The notes under the pieces: generated by a model
Seen by the model: only the letters and a program-made list of their open reading frames with translations
What the model was told of the DNA's origin: nothing
The model's database searches: none
Assembly: GCF_008806385.1 (NCBI RefSeq)
Contig: NZ_VZZK01000006.1
Location: 124,001 to 188,000 of the forward strand
Length of the DNA: 64,000 nt
From: Methylobacterium soli
GTDB lineage: Bacteria > Pseudomonadota > Alphaproteobacteria > Rhizobiales > Beijerinckiaceae
Direction: 5' to 3'
Program-made: the position numbers and the translations under genes
Shown: positions 38,099 to 46,932 of the stretch, piece after piece
How positions within the stretch are numbered: position 1 is the stretch's first letter
Layout: every line of letters starts with the position of its first letter

Positions 38099-39392
38099 GA
38101 CAGAGACCGTCACGATCCGCCGCCTCGGTGCCCGGGGCGATGGCCTCGCGGCGGACGGCACGGCGGTGGCCTACGCGCTGCCGGGCGAGCGCGTCACGAT
38201 CGCGCGCGAGGGCACGCGCGGCGACCTCGTGTCGATCGAGGAGGCCTCCCCCGACCGGATCGCGCCCTTCTGCCCCTACTTCACCCGCTGCGGGGGCTGC
38301 GCGGTGCAGCACCTCGCGCCCGAGCCCTACGCCGCCTGGAAACGGGGCCTCCTGGCCCAGGCCCTGGCGCAGGCCGGCCTGCCGGCAAACCTTGAGCCGA
38401 TGCGCGACGCACGCGGCGCGGGACGGCGGCGGATCACCCTGCATGTCCGCGCGGTCGAGGGCCGGGCGGAGGCCGGGCTGATGGCCGCCCGCAGCCACGC
38501 CCTCGTGGCGATCGACCATTGCCCGATCACCGTGCCGGCCCTGCATCCGGCGCCCGCGATCGCGCGGGCGCTGAGCGCCCCCCTCGGCCATGGCCGCAAG
38601 CCCCTCGACGTTGCCGTGACGGCCAGCGAATCCGGCCTCGACGTCGACCTGCGCGGTCACGGCCCCGTGAGCGAGGGCGTGCGGGCGGCGCTCGTGCGCC
38701 TCGCGGGCGACCTCGACCTCGCGCGGCTCTCACTCCACGGCGATGTCGTGGTGGAGCGCCGCCCCGTCCAGATCCCCTCGGGCGAGGGCCGGATCCCGGC
38801 CGCGGAGCCCCCGTCCGGTCAGGGCCCGCGCGCAGGTCTAGACCACCTTCTGCCCCCGCCCGGGGGCTTCCTGCAGGCGACGGCGGCAGGTGAGGAGACG
38901 CTCACCGCGCTCGTCCTCGCGGCCCTCGACCGCAAGGTGAGGCGGGTCGCCGACCTGTTCGCCGGCTGCGGGCCCTTCACCCTCGCCCTCGCACGCGCGC
39001 ACGAGGTCCACGCCGTCGAGGGCGAGGCCGGCGCGCTCGCCGGGCTCGACCGCGCGGTGCGGTCCCGATCGGGGCTTCGTCGGGTCACGACGGAACGCCG
39101 CGACCTGTTCCGCCGCCCCATGCTCGCGCATGAGCTGAACGCCTTCGACGCCGTCGTGTTCGACCCGCCGCGCGCGGGCGCGCAGGCCCAGGCGAAGCAG
39201 CTGGCCGAGTCGAGGGTGCCGCTCGTCGTTGGCGTCGCCTGCGAGACCGGCACCTTCGCGCGCGACGCCGCGATCCTGGTGGCGGGAGGTTACCGGCTGG
39301 AACAGGTCACGCCGGTCGACCAGTTCGCCTATGCGCCCCATATCGAGATGGTGGGTGTGTTTCGCCGCGAGGCGTCGCGCAAGCGGCGCTAG
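38076..39392 (+). CDS. RumA/TrmA-type m5U RNA methyltransferase
   Basis: Up to 438 residues (or 433 if the ATG at 38091 is used). An N-terminal TRAM-like domain (RRLGARGDGLAADG) is followed by Fe-S cysteines C66, C72, C75 in FCPYFTRCGGCAVQ, a central domain, and a C-terminal SAM domain (DLFAGCGPFTLALA) with DPPRAG. The catalytic Cys near 389 (VACETGT) replaces the more usual SCNPxT context. It would make 5-methyluridine in 23S rRNA or tRNA. It overlaps the end of tlyA by 23 bases. Confidence 0.93.
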   Translation: MLDTPMPETETVTIRRLGARGDGLAADGTAVAYALPGERVTIAREGTRGDLVSIEEASPDRIAPFCPYFTRCGGCAVQHLAPEPYAAWKRGLLAQALAQAGLPANLEPMRDARGAGRRRITLHVRAVEGRAEAGLMAARSHALVAIDHCPITVPALHPAPAIARALSAPLGHGRKPLDVAVTASESGLDVDLRGHGPVSEGVRAALVRLAGDLDLARLSLHGDVVVERRPVQIPSGEGRIPAAEPPSGQGPRAGLDHLLPPPGGFLQATAAGEETLTALVLAALDRKVRRVADLFAGCGPFTLALARAHEVHAVEGEAGALAGLDRAVRSRSGLRRVTTERRDLFRRPMLAHELNAFDAVVFDPPRAGAQAQAKQLAESRVPLVVGVACETGTFARDAAILVAGGYRLEQVTPVDQFAYAPHIEMVGVFRREASRKRR

Positions 39393-39464
39393 GACGCGCG
39401 GGCGTACGACATCGCACGAGAACTTCTCGGCCGCTGCCGCGTTAGGCGGGCGTCGGAGGGCACC

Positions 39465-39740
39465 ATGCCAGCATCTCGTCTCCTGTCCGCGGCCGTCCTG
39501 GCCTGCCTGTTCGCGCCGCTTCCGGCCCTCGCCCAGCAGGATCTGCGCGGCGCGGCCGACCAGACCGGGACGGGCGGCGGCCCGACCTCGACCGTGACGG
39601 CGCCCTACACGAATTCGCTGGGGGTCACGAAGCCGCCGGGCACCTCTCTCGGCGCCGGCGAGGTGCCGACGCCCTCCGTGGAGCGGCGCGAGCGGAATCA
39701 AGCCGACAAGATCGAGGGCAGCATCTGCCGCGGCTGCTGA
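39465..39740 (+). CDS. Small exported protein (91 aa)
   Basis: A 91-residue exported protein with a signal peptide (about 1-23, ending LPALAQ) and a mature part rich in Gly, Thr and Pro (TGTGGGPTSTVTAPYTNSLG). It ends with a basic stretch and two Cys (SICRGC). The tail could form a disulfide or bind metal. I recognise no family, though similar short proteins are common in Methylobacteriaceae. It is convergent with the SRAP gene, three bases apart. Confidence 0.7.
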   Translation: MPASRLLSAAVLACLFAPLPALAQQDLRGAADQTGTGGGPTSTVTAPYTNSLGVTKPPGTSLGAGEVPTPSVERRERNQADKIEGSICRGC

Positions 39741-39743
39741 GCC

Positions 39744-40508
39744 TCAGAACAGGGAGCCCTGCGCGTCCTCGTCGCTGGAGAGCGGCCGGTCCGCGCGCGG
39801 GATATCCGGCACCGGGGGCGCGGGCTGCGGCCGGCCGACCGGCACGATCAGGTCCGCGCCGTCGTTGCGCGCATCGTTGACCCGGGCGCTCACGGGATCG
39901 AGCCTCAGCCACGCATCCGGGCAGGGCCGGCACAGGGCCGCCGCCTCCGCCGCGTCGACCGCCCGCGTGTCGAGCCAGGGGGCGATCGTCTCCGGCGCCA
40001 GGATCGCGGGCATCCGGTCGTGGACCGCCGCCATGGTGCCGTTGGCGCCCGTGGTGACGATGGCGGCGGTATCGATCTCCGACCCGTCCGCGCCGATCCA
40101 GTTCTCCCACAGGCCGGCCAGCGCCATCGGGGCGCCGTCCGCGCGGCTGATCTTGAACGGCGTCTTCACGGCCGCGCGCCCGGTCCCCTCGCGGCGCCAC
40201 TCGTAGAAGCCGTCGGCGAGGAAGATGCAGCGGCGGTGCCGCAGGGCGCCCCGGAAGGTCGGCTTCTCCTGAACGGTCTCGACCCGGGCGTTGATGACGA
40301 GGGGGAACCCCTTCGGATCCTTGAGCCAGCTCGGCCAGAAGCCCCAGCGCATCAGCCGGAAGTGAAGCGCGCCGACCTCGGAGAGCACCACCGCCACCGG
40401 CTGCGTCGGCGCCACATTGTAGCGGGCCGGAAAATTCGGCTGCTCCGGGTAATCGAAGAATGCCCGGAAAATCTCCGGCGCCTGCGCGATGAAGAAGCGT
40501 CCGCACAT
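39744..40508 (-). CDS. SRAP/YedK (HMCES) family protein
   Basis: A 254-residue SOS-response-associated peptidase domain protein. These proteins crosslink covalently to abasic sites in single-stranded DNA through Cys2 after Met removal. The catalytic set is visible: Cys2 (MCGRFF), Asn73 (INAR), Glu103 (GFYEWRR) and His163 (AVHDRMPAIL). The start is fixed by the need for Met-Cys at the N-terminus. It lies downstream of the kinase/KaiC pair on the same strand, 68 bases away, and may be independent. Confidence 0.94.
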   Translation of the reverse strand: MCGRFFIAQAPEIFRAFFDYPEQPNFPARYNVAPTQPVAVVLSEVGALHFRLMRWGFWPSWLKDPKGFPLVINARVETVQEKPTFRGALRHRRCIFLADGFYEWRREGTGRAAVKTPFKISRADGAPMALAGLWENWIGADGSEIDTAAIVTTGANGTMAAVHDRMPAILAPETIAPWLDTRAVDAAEAAALCRPCPDAWLRLDPVSARVNDARNDGADLIVPVGRPQPAPPVPDIPRADRPLSSDEDAQGSLF

Positions 40509-40576
40509 GCTCCGTCTCCTCCGCTGTCCCGGGCGCATCCAGCCGCCCAAGGCTCGCCGCGCGGGCTTCTGCCGGC

Positions 40577-41665
40577 TCAGCTGATCGGCGCGTCCACGGT
40601 GCAGACGACGCCGCTCGGCGCGAAGCTGATCTTGACGGAGCCGTCGAGGTCGCGGGCGAGGTTGCGCTCGATCAGCCGCGAGCCGAAGCCCCGGCGTTTC
40701 GGCGCCTTGACGGTCGGACCGCCCTCCTCGCACCAGCGAAAGGCCAGGCGCGGCGGCGTGACCCCGTTCGTCACGCTCCAGTCGATGACGACGCCCCCGT
40801 CGGCATTCGAGAGCGCCCCGTACTTGACCGCGTTGGTGGCGAGTTCCTGGATCGCCATGGCGATGGCGAGCGACATCCGCGGGCACAGGCGCACGCCGGG
40901 CCCGTCGATGCGGAAGCGCTCGCTGCCCCGGCCGCGATAGGGGGCGATCGCCTGGGTCACGACCTCGATCAGGTCGGCGCCCTCCCAGTTCTCGCGGGTG
41001 AGCACGTCGTGGGCGCGCGAGAGCGCGAGGAGCCGGGTTTCGAGGGAGGCGTAGGCCTCGTCGTTGGAATCGGCGTTGCGCAGGGTCTGGATCGCGATCG
41101 ACTGCACGGTCGCCAGGGTGTTCTTCACCCGGTGGTTCAACTCGTCGATGAGCAGGCGCTGGTGCTCGGCGCCGCGCTGCTCGGCGTGGAGCGCGGCCTT
41201 GAGGCGGCTCTCGCCGTCGCGCAAAGCCTCCAGCCGCGAGCGAGCCTCGTACTGGCGGCGGCGGCCGCGCAACGCCGTGCGCGCCACACTGACCAGCGTG
41301 GTCGAGTGGAACGGCCGCTCCAGGAAGATGACGTTTCCGAGGATCTCCGACAGCCGAGCCGCGGCCGGGTTCCGCTCAGGCCCGCCGCTTCGTCCGGTGA
41401 GCAGGATGAAGGGCATGTCGGACCAGGGCGGCTGCCTCTCGACCCAGTGGCTGATCTGGGTGAGATCGGCGGTCCGCACCGCCTCCTCGGTGAGAAGCGC
41501 GGTGCCGGCCCCCTCGATCAAACCCTGATGCAGGTCCGGCAGGTCGCCGCAGGTGACCGAGAGGATCTGAGCCTCGCGGAGCAGGGATGAGGCGATCGAC
41601 GCGTCGCGTCCCTGCGGCGCCAGGATCAGCACGCGCTCGGAGAATGGGTTGTTGGGTGCCGTCAC
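40577..41665 (-). CDS. HWE-family histidine kinase with degenerate receiver domain
   Basis: A 362-residue soluble kinase without membrane segments. Residues 10-130 look like a receiver domain: VLILAPQGRDASIASSLLRE, a beta strand GTALLTEEAV, and LERPF near 116-119. The phosphoacceptor Asp is replaced by Thr59, and the usual Lys-Pro is Arg117-Pro118, so it is a pseudo-receiver. A short coiled coil (about 133-172) leads to the H-box LLIDELNHRVKNTLATVQSI (His178). The ATPase domain has NAVKYGALSNADGG and the W-x-E of the HWE family (RWCEEGGP). It overlaps the KaiC gene upstream by four bases. It probably signals with or for KaiC, which is inference. Confidence 0.88.
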   Translation of the reverse strand: MTAPNNPFSERVLILAPQGRDASIASSLLREAQILSVTCGDLPDLHQGLIEGAGTALLTEEAVRTADLTQISHWVERQPPWSDMPFILLTGRSGGPERNPAAARLSEILGNVIFLERPFHSTTLVSVARTALRGRRRQYEARSRLEALRDGESRLKAALHAEQRGAEHQRLLIDELNHRVKNTLATVQSIAIQTLRNADSNDEAYASLETRLLALSRAHDVLTRENWEGADLIEVVTQAIAPYRGRGSERFRIDGPGVRLCPRMSLAIAMAIQELATNAVKYGALSNADGGVVIDWSVTNGVTPPRLAFRWCEEGGPTVKAPKRRGFGSRLIERNLARDLDGSVKISFAPSGVVCTVDAPIS

Positions 41666-43173
41666 GGAGATTGTCCGGTCAGGACCGTTCCGAGATCGTC
41701 CTCGCTGCCCACGAAGGTCGGGATGCCGCGCAGGACCCCCTGGAAGCCCGCGAGCGGCGCCCCGATGCTGAGGCCGCCCGTGCTGATCCGATATTCGCGG
41801 ATCGTGTCCTCGTGCGAGCCCGCGCGCTTCTTGACCACCGAGATCGCCCTCCGGACCCGGCCGACCGCCTCGAAATAGCGCAGGAGGATCACCGTATCGG
41901 CGAGGTAGGTGACGTCGACGGGCGATTGCATGTCGCCGACGAGCCCGTGCTGGGCCACCGTCAGGAAGGTCGTGGCGCCCTGCCGGTTCAGGTATTGCAG
42001 CAGCTCGTGCACGTGCAGCACGAGGGAGTTCTCCTCCGGCATGGCCGCCCTGTAGCCGTTGAGGCTGTCGATCACCACGGTCTTCACCGCGTGCTCGTCG
42101 ATGAGGGCGCGCACCCTGTGGGCGAACTCGCCGGGAGACAGCTCGGCCGCGTCGACCTGCTCGATCAGCAACAGCCCCGATTCGCGCAGGCCCTCGAGAT
42201 CCAAGCCGAGCTGCCGGGTGCGCTCGAACAGGAGGCCGAGCTCCTCGTCGAACACGAACATCGCGGCGCGCTCGTTGCGCGCGCAGGCCGCCAACACGTA
42301 CTGGACCGCGAAAAGCGACTTGCCGGTGCCGGCCGGTCCGAGGATCAGGGTGCTCGAGCCCTTCTCGATGCCACCGCCGAGGAGCGTGTCGAGGGACGCG
42401 ATCCCGCTGGCGAGGCGGTGGCGTTCGAAACCGGTCTTGTGCTCCAGCGAGACGAGGCGCGGGAAGATCCGCACACCGCCGCGCTCGATCGCGTAATCGT
42501 GGTACCCGCCGCGGAAATGTTGGCCGCGATACTTGATCACCCGCATCCGGCGGCGCTGGGCGCCGTAATCGGGCGCCAGCTCCTCCAGGCGGACCACCCC
42601 GTGCGCGACGCTGTGGACGGTCTTGTCCATCGCATCCGCCGTGAGGTCGTCGAGCATCAGCACGGTGGTATCGTGCCGCGCGAAATAGTGCTTGAGGGCG
42701 AGGATCTGGCGCCGGTAGCGCAGGGACGAGCCGGCGAGCAGGCGGATCTCCGACAGGCTGTCGAGCACGATGCGGGTCGGCTTGACCCGGTCCACCGCGT
42801 CGAAGATCTGCCGCGTCGTCTCACCGAGCTCGAGGTCGGAGGAGTACAGCAGGGTCTGCTGCTGGTTGGCATCGAGCAGGCTCTCGGGCGGGATCACCTC
42901 GAAGATCGTCACGCTCTCGTCGAGGCTCCACCCGTGCGAGGCGGCCCCGTCGCGCAGTTCCTCGTCGGTCTCCGACAGCGTGATGTAGAGGGTCTTCTCG
43001 CCGAGCCGCGCGCCGTCGAGCAGGAATTGCAGCGCCACCGTCGTCTTGCCGGTGCCGGGGCTGCCTTCCAGCAGGTAGAAGCGGTTGCGCACGAGGCCAC
43101 CGCCGAGCACGTCGTCGAGTCCGGCGATCCCGGTCTTCGCCTTGTCGGAAACGCCGGAAGTCGCTGTCATCAA
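41662..43173 (-). CDS. Two-domain KaiC-family ATPase
   Basis: A 503-residue protein with two RecA-like KaiC domains. Walker A motifs are GSPGTGKT (37-44) and GPAGTGKS (279-286). The catalytic acidic pair is LSETDEE (Glu68) in the first domain and FDEEL (Glu310/311) in the second. The segment DVTYLADTVILLRYFEAVGR aligns with the cyanobacterial CII phosphosite region; the Ser431/Thr432 positions read Thr422/Tyr423 here. Cyanobacterial KaiC keeps circadian time with KaiA and KaiB, but neither is nearby. Non-cyanobacterial KaiC homologues are often paired with histidine kinases, as here. The kinase gene overlaps its stop by four bases. Confidence 0.92.
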   Translation of the reverse strand: MMTATSGVSDKAKTGIAGLDDVLGGGLVRNRFYLLEGSPGTGKTTVALQFLLDGARLGEKTLYITLSETDEELRDGAASHGWSLDESVTIFEVIPPESLLDANQQQTLLYSSDLELGETTRQIFDAVDRVKPTRIVLDSLSEIRLLAGSSLRYRRQILALKHYFARHDTTVLMLDDLTADAMDKTVHSVAHGVVRLEELAPDYGAQRRRMRVIKYRGQHFRGGYHDYAIERGGVRIFPRLVSLEHKTGFERHRLASGIASLDTLLGGGIEKGSSTLILGPAGTGKSLFAVQYVLAACARNERAAMFVFDEELGLLFERTRQLGLDLEGLRESGLLLIEQVDAAELSPGEFAHRVRALIDEHAVKTVVIDSLNGYRAAMPEENSLVLHVHELLQYLNRQGATTFLTVAQHGLVGDMQSPVDVTYLADTVILLRYFEAVGRVRRAISVVKKRAGSHEDTIREYRISTGGLSIGAPLAGFQGVLRGIPTFVGSEDDLGTVLTGQSP

Positions 43174-43364
43174 GGTCGGTCTCGGTCAGGATAATGGCCG
43201 CGTCGCTGGGAACCCCGGGTCCGAACGGCCAAGGTCCGCCTCGGGTTCCTGACGCACCCGAAAGAGCATGCCGCGGGACAGACGTCTGTACTCGCAGCGT
43301 CAGGACGTGCCAAGCGCCGGACGGGCACCGGTGCGCCGGCGTGCCAGCCGGGCGGGCCGCAGGA

Positions 43365-44369
43365 TCACAGCCATTTCTTCCAGCGGAAGAAGGCGTAGGG
43401 CAGCACGGCGGCGACGATCATCATCAGCACCGCCATCGGGTAGCCGAAATGCCAATCGAGTTCGGGCATCGTCTTGAAGTTCATGCCGTAGATCGAGGCG
43501 ATCAGCGTCGGCGGCATGAACACCACCGCCATGACGGAGAACAGCTTGATGATGTTGTTCTGCTCAAGGTTGACGAGGCCGAGCGTCGCGTCGAGCAGGA
43601 ACTGGATCTTGGTCGACAGAAAGGTCGCGTGCTCCTCCAGCGATTGCAGGTCGCGCAGGGTGGAGCGCACGTCCTCGCGCAATTCCCGCGGCGCCTTGTT
43701 GGTCCGGTAGGTCGCCGAGAGCGAGAGCAGGATGCGCTCCATCGAGACGAGGCTCTCGCGCTGCTTCGAGATCAGGTCCCCGTGGCGTCCGAGCGCCCGC
43801 AGCGTGTCCTGCAGGGCGGTGTTGCGGGCGGAAGGGTCGTCCTGCACCTCGAAGATCTTGCCCGAGAGCCGATCGATGCGCTCGCCCTGGAGCTGGAGCA
43901 CGTCGGCGGCGCGGTCGATCACGGTCTCGATCAGCCCTGCCAGGATGGTCTCGCCGGAATGGAAGCTCGCCGGGCCGTTGCCGGTCGCCCGGCCCGCCCG
44001 CTGCGTGTACATCCGGAAGGCCTGGGGCTCCTCGTACCGGACCGTGACGAGGCGGTTCTCGCGCAGGATGAAGGTGATGCCGGCAAGCCCCGGATCCTCC
44101 GAATCGCTGACCTTCGAGAGCACTCGGCCGGTCATGTAGCGGGCCCCGTCCTCGACATAGAGGAGCTCCGAGGGCTCGATGTCCTTCATCTCCTCGCGGG
44201 TCGGCACCTGGATGCCCATGAAGGCCTCGACCTTGAGGTCCTCCTCGCGGCTCGGCCGGATCATGTCGAGCCAGACGGTGTCGTCCGGGATGGCATCCTG
44301 GAGTTCGAGGGGTCGGCGCTCGAGCAGCGAGTGCCCGGCGCCGGCGACCGGCTGGTGAAGGAAGATCAC
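43365..44369 (-). CDS. corA: CorA family Mg2+ transporter
   Basis: A 334-residue CorA-type channel for Mg2+ (and Co2+/Ni2+). A cytoplasmic alpha/beta domain and a long helical funnel (TIEVIDRAADVL-like region, then SLEEHATFLSTKIQFLLDAT) precede two C-terminal transmembrane helices. The signature YGMNF is at 294-298 and a basic cluster FRWKKWL ends the protein. It follows SDR1 by 24 bases on the same strand and may be the last gene of that run, although its role is unrelated. Confidence 0.95.
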   Translation of the reverse strand: MIFLHQPVAGAGHSLLERRPLELQDAIPDDTVWLDMIRPSREEDLKVEAFMGIQVPTREEMKDIEPSELLYVEDGARYMTGRVLSKVSDSEDPGLAGITFILRENRLVTVRYEEPQAFRMYTQRAGRATGNGPASFHSGETILAGLIETVIDRAADVLQLQGERIDRLSGKIFEVQDDPSARNTALQDTLRALGRHGDLISKQRESLVSMERILLSLSATYRTNKAPRELREDVRSTLRDLQSLEEHATFLSTKIQFLLDATLGLVNLEQNNIIKLFSVMAVVFMPPTLIASIYGMNFKTMPELDWHFGYPMAVLMMIVAAVLPYAFFRWKKWL

Positions 44370-44393
44370 GAGAGCTCACTCAGGCAAGGCCGC

Positions 44394-45254
44394 TCACGCG
44401 AGGGCGTCGGGCGGCGGTACGCTCCCATCCGGCACGAAGAAGTCCGGCGCAAGCGGGATGCCGGGTGTGACGCGGTATTTTGAAAAGTCCGTGACACCGT
44501 TCTCGTGCAGGAAGGAATCGTCGATGAGGAAGCGGCCCGTGGTCTCGCGAGCGGGCTTCAGGAACAGCGCGTGAGCGGCATCCGCCATGATCTCGGGCGT
44601 GCGGCTCGCCTGCATCAGGGCCTCCCCGCCCAGCAGGTTGTTCACGGCGGCCGTCGCGATGGTGGTGCGGGGCCAGAGCGCGTTCACGGCGATGCCCTGG
44701 CGGCGCAGCTCGCCCGAGAGCCCAAGGACGCAGAGCGACATGCCGAACTTCGCCATCGTGTAGGCGAGATGGGGCGCGAACCACTTCTCCTGCATGTCGA
44801 GGGGCGGCGACAGCATCAGGATATGCGGGTTCTCGGCCTTCGCCAGATGCGGGATCGCGTATTTCGAGACCATGTAGGTGCCGCGCGTGTTGATCTGATG
44901 CATCAGGTCGAAGCGCTTCATCTCGGTCTGGGGGGTGCGCGTCAGCGCGATCGCGCTCGCGTTGTTCACCACGATGTCGATGCCCCCGAAGGTCTCGGCC
45001 GTCCGGGCCAGGGCGGCCGCGACGCTATCCTCCTCGCGGACATCCACCACCAGGGGCAAGGCCCGGCCGCCGGCCGCCTCGATCGCCGCCGCCGCCGTGT
45101 GGATCGTGCCTTCGAGCTTCGGGTGGGGCGTGTCGGTCTTGGCCGCGATCGCCACGTTCGCCCCGTCGCGCGCCGCGCGCAGGCCGATGGCGAGGCCGAT
45201 GCCGCGGGAGGCCCCGGTGATGAAGAGGGTCTTTCCCTCCAAAGACTTGCTCAT
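44394..45254 (-). CDS. SDR oxidoreductase, HSDL2-like
   Basis: A 286-residue short-chain dehydrogenase/reductase. NAD(P) motif TGASRGIG is at 13-20, NNAS at 97-100, the likely catalytic Ser is 149 and the Tyr165-x3-Lys169 pair is in AYTMAKFG. The TDTPHPKLEGTIHTAA insertion and LWPRTTIATAAVNNLLGG are typical of the HSDL2 (hydroxysteroid dehydrogenase-like 2) group, linked to lipid metabolism. The ATG at 45254 has GAGGAG upstream. It is the fourth gene in the acyl-CoA cluster run. Confidence 0.92.
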   Translation of the reverse strand: MSKSLEGKTLFITGASRGIGLAIGLRAARDGANVAIAAKTDTPHPKLEGTIHTAAAAIEAAGGRALPLVVDVREEDSVAAALARTAETFGGIDIVVNNASAIALTRTPQTEMKRFDLMHQINTRGTYMVSKYAIPHLAKAENPHILMLSPPLDMQEKWFAPHLAYTMAKFGMSLCVLGLSGELRRQGIAVNALWPRTTIATAAVNNLLGGEALMQASRTPEIMADAAHALFLKPARETTGRFLIDDSFLHENGVTDFSKYRVTPGIPLAPDFFVPDGSVPPPDALA

Positions 45255-45264
45255 GCTGCTCTCC

Positions 45265-46113
45265 TCAGGGGCCGACCCGGAAGCGCGGGGGCTGCGTGCC
45301 GTCCGCGTCGGTGAAGCCGTAATGACGGGCAAGGTCGCCCGCGTGCAGGATCTGCCCGGCCCGGGCCTGCACGTCCGCATCGGCGGCGAGCGCCGCGACG
45401 GCGCGGCCGGCATAGAGCGGGCTCTCGGTGGCGTGCTCGGATTGGCCGAGGTCGCGCACCCGCTCGGTGCGCACGAAGCCGGGCGAGAGCCCGAGCGCCG
45501 TGACGCCGTGGGGCCGCAATTCCTCGCTGAGACCGAGGGCCATGCGGTTCGTCGTGGCCTTGGCGAGATCGTAGAAGAGGTCGCCGAGATAAGCCTCCGC
45601 CGTCCCGAAGGAGACGAGCACGAGGAGGCCGCTCTTGGCCGAGACCATGGCGGGGGCGACCGCGCGGGCCAGAAGCAGGCCGGCATAGGGCCCGACCCCC
45701 AGGAAGCCGCCGAACGGCTCGGCCGAGCGGCGCCAGAACGGCGTGCCCCAGGCCGCGCCGTCGGGGTAGCGCTCCCCGTCATAGCCCTCGTTGCCGCCCC
45801 AGACGCTCGACACCGCGACGTCGATGCGGCCGAAGCGGCGCAGCGTCCAGTGGACCAGGGCGTCCACGGCGCGCTCGCTGGTATGGTCGCAGAGGTAATG
45901 GTGGCCGGTGCCTCCCGCGGCGTCGACCTCGCGGGCGGTGTCCTCGATCGCCTCGGGCCGCATCTCGGTGCGCGGGCCGGTCTCGCTCGACCGGGCCGTG
46001 ACGATCACGGTGGCGCCCGCCTCGCCGAGTCCCCGGGCGATGCCGCGCCCGACGCCCCGGGAGGCGCCGGCCACGAGGCAGATGCGGCCGGACAGGTCGG
46101 GCACCGCGCTCAC
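45265..46113 (-). CDS. SDR oxidoreductase, DHRS1-like
   Basis: A 282-residue SDR with AGASRGVG (15-22) and YDLAKA as the Tyr-x3-Lys pair, and VTARSSETGPRTEMRPEA after the second strand. The insertion GGNEGYDGERYPDGAAWGTP resembles that of DHRS1. The start is a GTG overlapping the stop codon of the enoyl-CoA hydratase gene (GTGA), so they are coupled. SDR1 follows 10 bases after its stop. Two SDRs in tandem may reduce or oxidise related intermediates. Confidence 0.9.
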   Translation of the reverse strand: MSAVPDLSGRICLVAGASRGVGRGIARGLGEAGATVIVTARSSETGPRTEMRPEAIEDTAREVDAAGGTGHHYLCDHTSERAVDALVHWTLRRFGRIDVAVSSVWGGNEGYDGERYPDGAAWGTPFWRRSAEPFGGFLGVGPYAGLLLARAVAPAMVSAKSGLLVLVSFGTAEAYLGDLFYDLAKATTNRMALGLSEELRPHGVTALGLSPGFVRTERVRDLGQSEHATESPLYAGRAVAALAADADVQARAGQILHAGDLARHYGFTDADGTQPPRFRVGP

Positions 46114-46883
46114 GCGGGCGCACCCGGCTTCGGCCCGCGGGTGAAGAAGGCCCGGAAGGCGGCCTGGGCCTCCTCCGTCTGCAGCTGCGCGTCGAAGGCC
46201 TCGGCCTCGGCCTCGAGCGCGGCCTCGACGGCGGCCTGGTCGCCCCGGATCAGCCGGCGCGTCGCCGCGACGGCCTTGCGCGGCAGGGCCGCGAGCCGCC
46301 CGGCCTGCGCGAGGGCGTGCTCCAGCAGCATGTCGGCCGGCATCACCGCGTTGGCGAGGCCGAGCTCCACCGCGGCGTCGCCCGTGAAGGGCTCCGACAG
46401 GAGCAGCATCTCGGTCGCCTTCAGGCGGCCGACGCGGCGGGGCAGGAGGTAGCTGGAGGCGGCTTCCGGCACGAGCCCGAGCTCCACGAACGGCATCCGG
46501 AAGCGCGCCGCCGGGCTGACATAGACGAGGTCGCAATGCAGGGTCAGGGTGGTGCCGATGCCGACCCCGATGCCGTCGACCGCCGCCACCATCGGGGCCT
46601 GCGTGCGGGCGAGCTGCCGGATGAAGCGCAGGGCCGGCGCCTGCGTGAACGGCTTGCCCGCCCCCGCCATGAAATCCGCGAGGTCGTTGCCCGCCGAGAA
46701 GATGCCGGCTCCGCCCGCGAACACCACGGCGCCGATGCCGGAATCCGGCGCATCCGCCGCCTCGAGTGCCTCCCGCATGCGGTCGTACATGGCGCCCGTG
46801 AGCGCGTTCTTCTTCTCGGGCCGGTTCATCCGGATCAACCGGACGCCCCCGGCCAGATCCTCGACCGTGACGTGCTCGCTCAT
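46110..46883 (-). CDS. Enoyl-CoA hydratase/isomerase family protein
   Basis: A 257-residue crotonase-fold protein. The oxyanion-hole stretch is GGAGIFSAGNDLADF and VDGIGVGIGTTLTLHCDLVY. FRMPFVELGLVPEAASSYLL holds the candidate catalytic Glu residues; this layout often indicates isomerase or hydratase activity. The ATG at 46883 has GAGGAA upstream. It lies between acyl-CoA dehydrogenase and SDR2, consistent with a beta-oxidation-like pathway. Substrate chain length is unknown. Confidence 0.93.
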   Translation of the reverse strand: MSEHVTVEDLAGGVRLIRMNRPEKKNALTGAMYDRMREALEAADAPDSGIGAVVFAGGAGIFSAGNDLADFMAGAGKPFTQAPALRFIRQLARTQAPMVAAVDGIGVGIGTTLTLHCDLVYVSPAARFRMPFVELGLVPEAASSYLLPRRVGRLKATEMLLLSEPFTGDAAVELGLANAVMPADMLLEHALAQAGRLAALPRKAVAATRRLIRGDQAAVEAALEAEAEAFDAQLQTEEAQAAFRAFFTRGPKPGAPA

Positions 46884-46932
46884 GGGTGGTTCCTCGGGTG
46901 GGGCGGTCCTCGCGGCCGCAGGCGCGTCGGGA

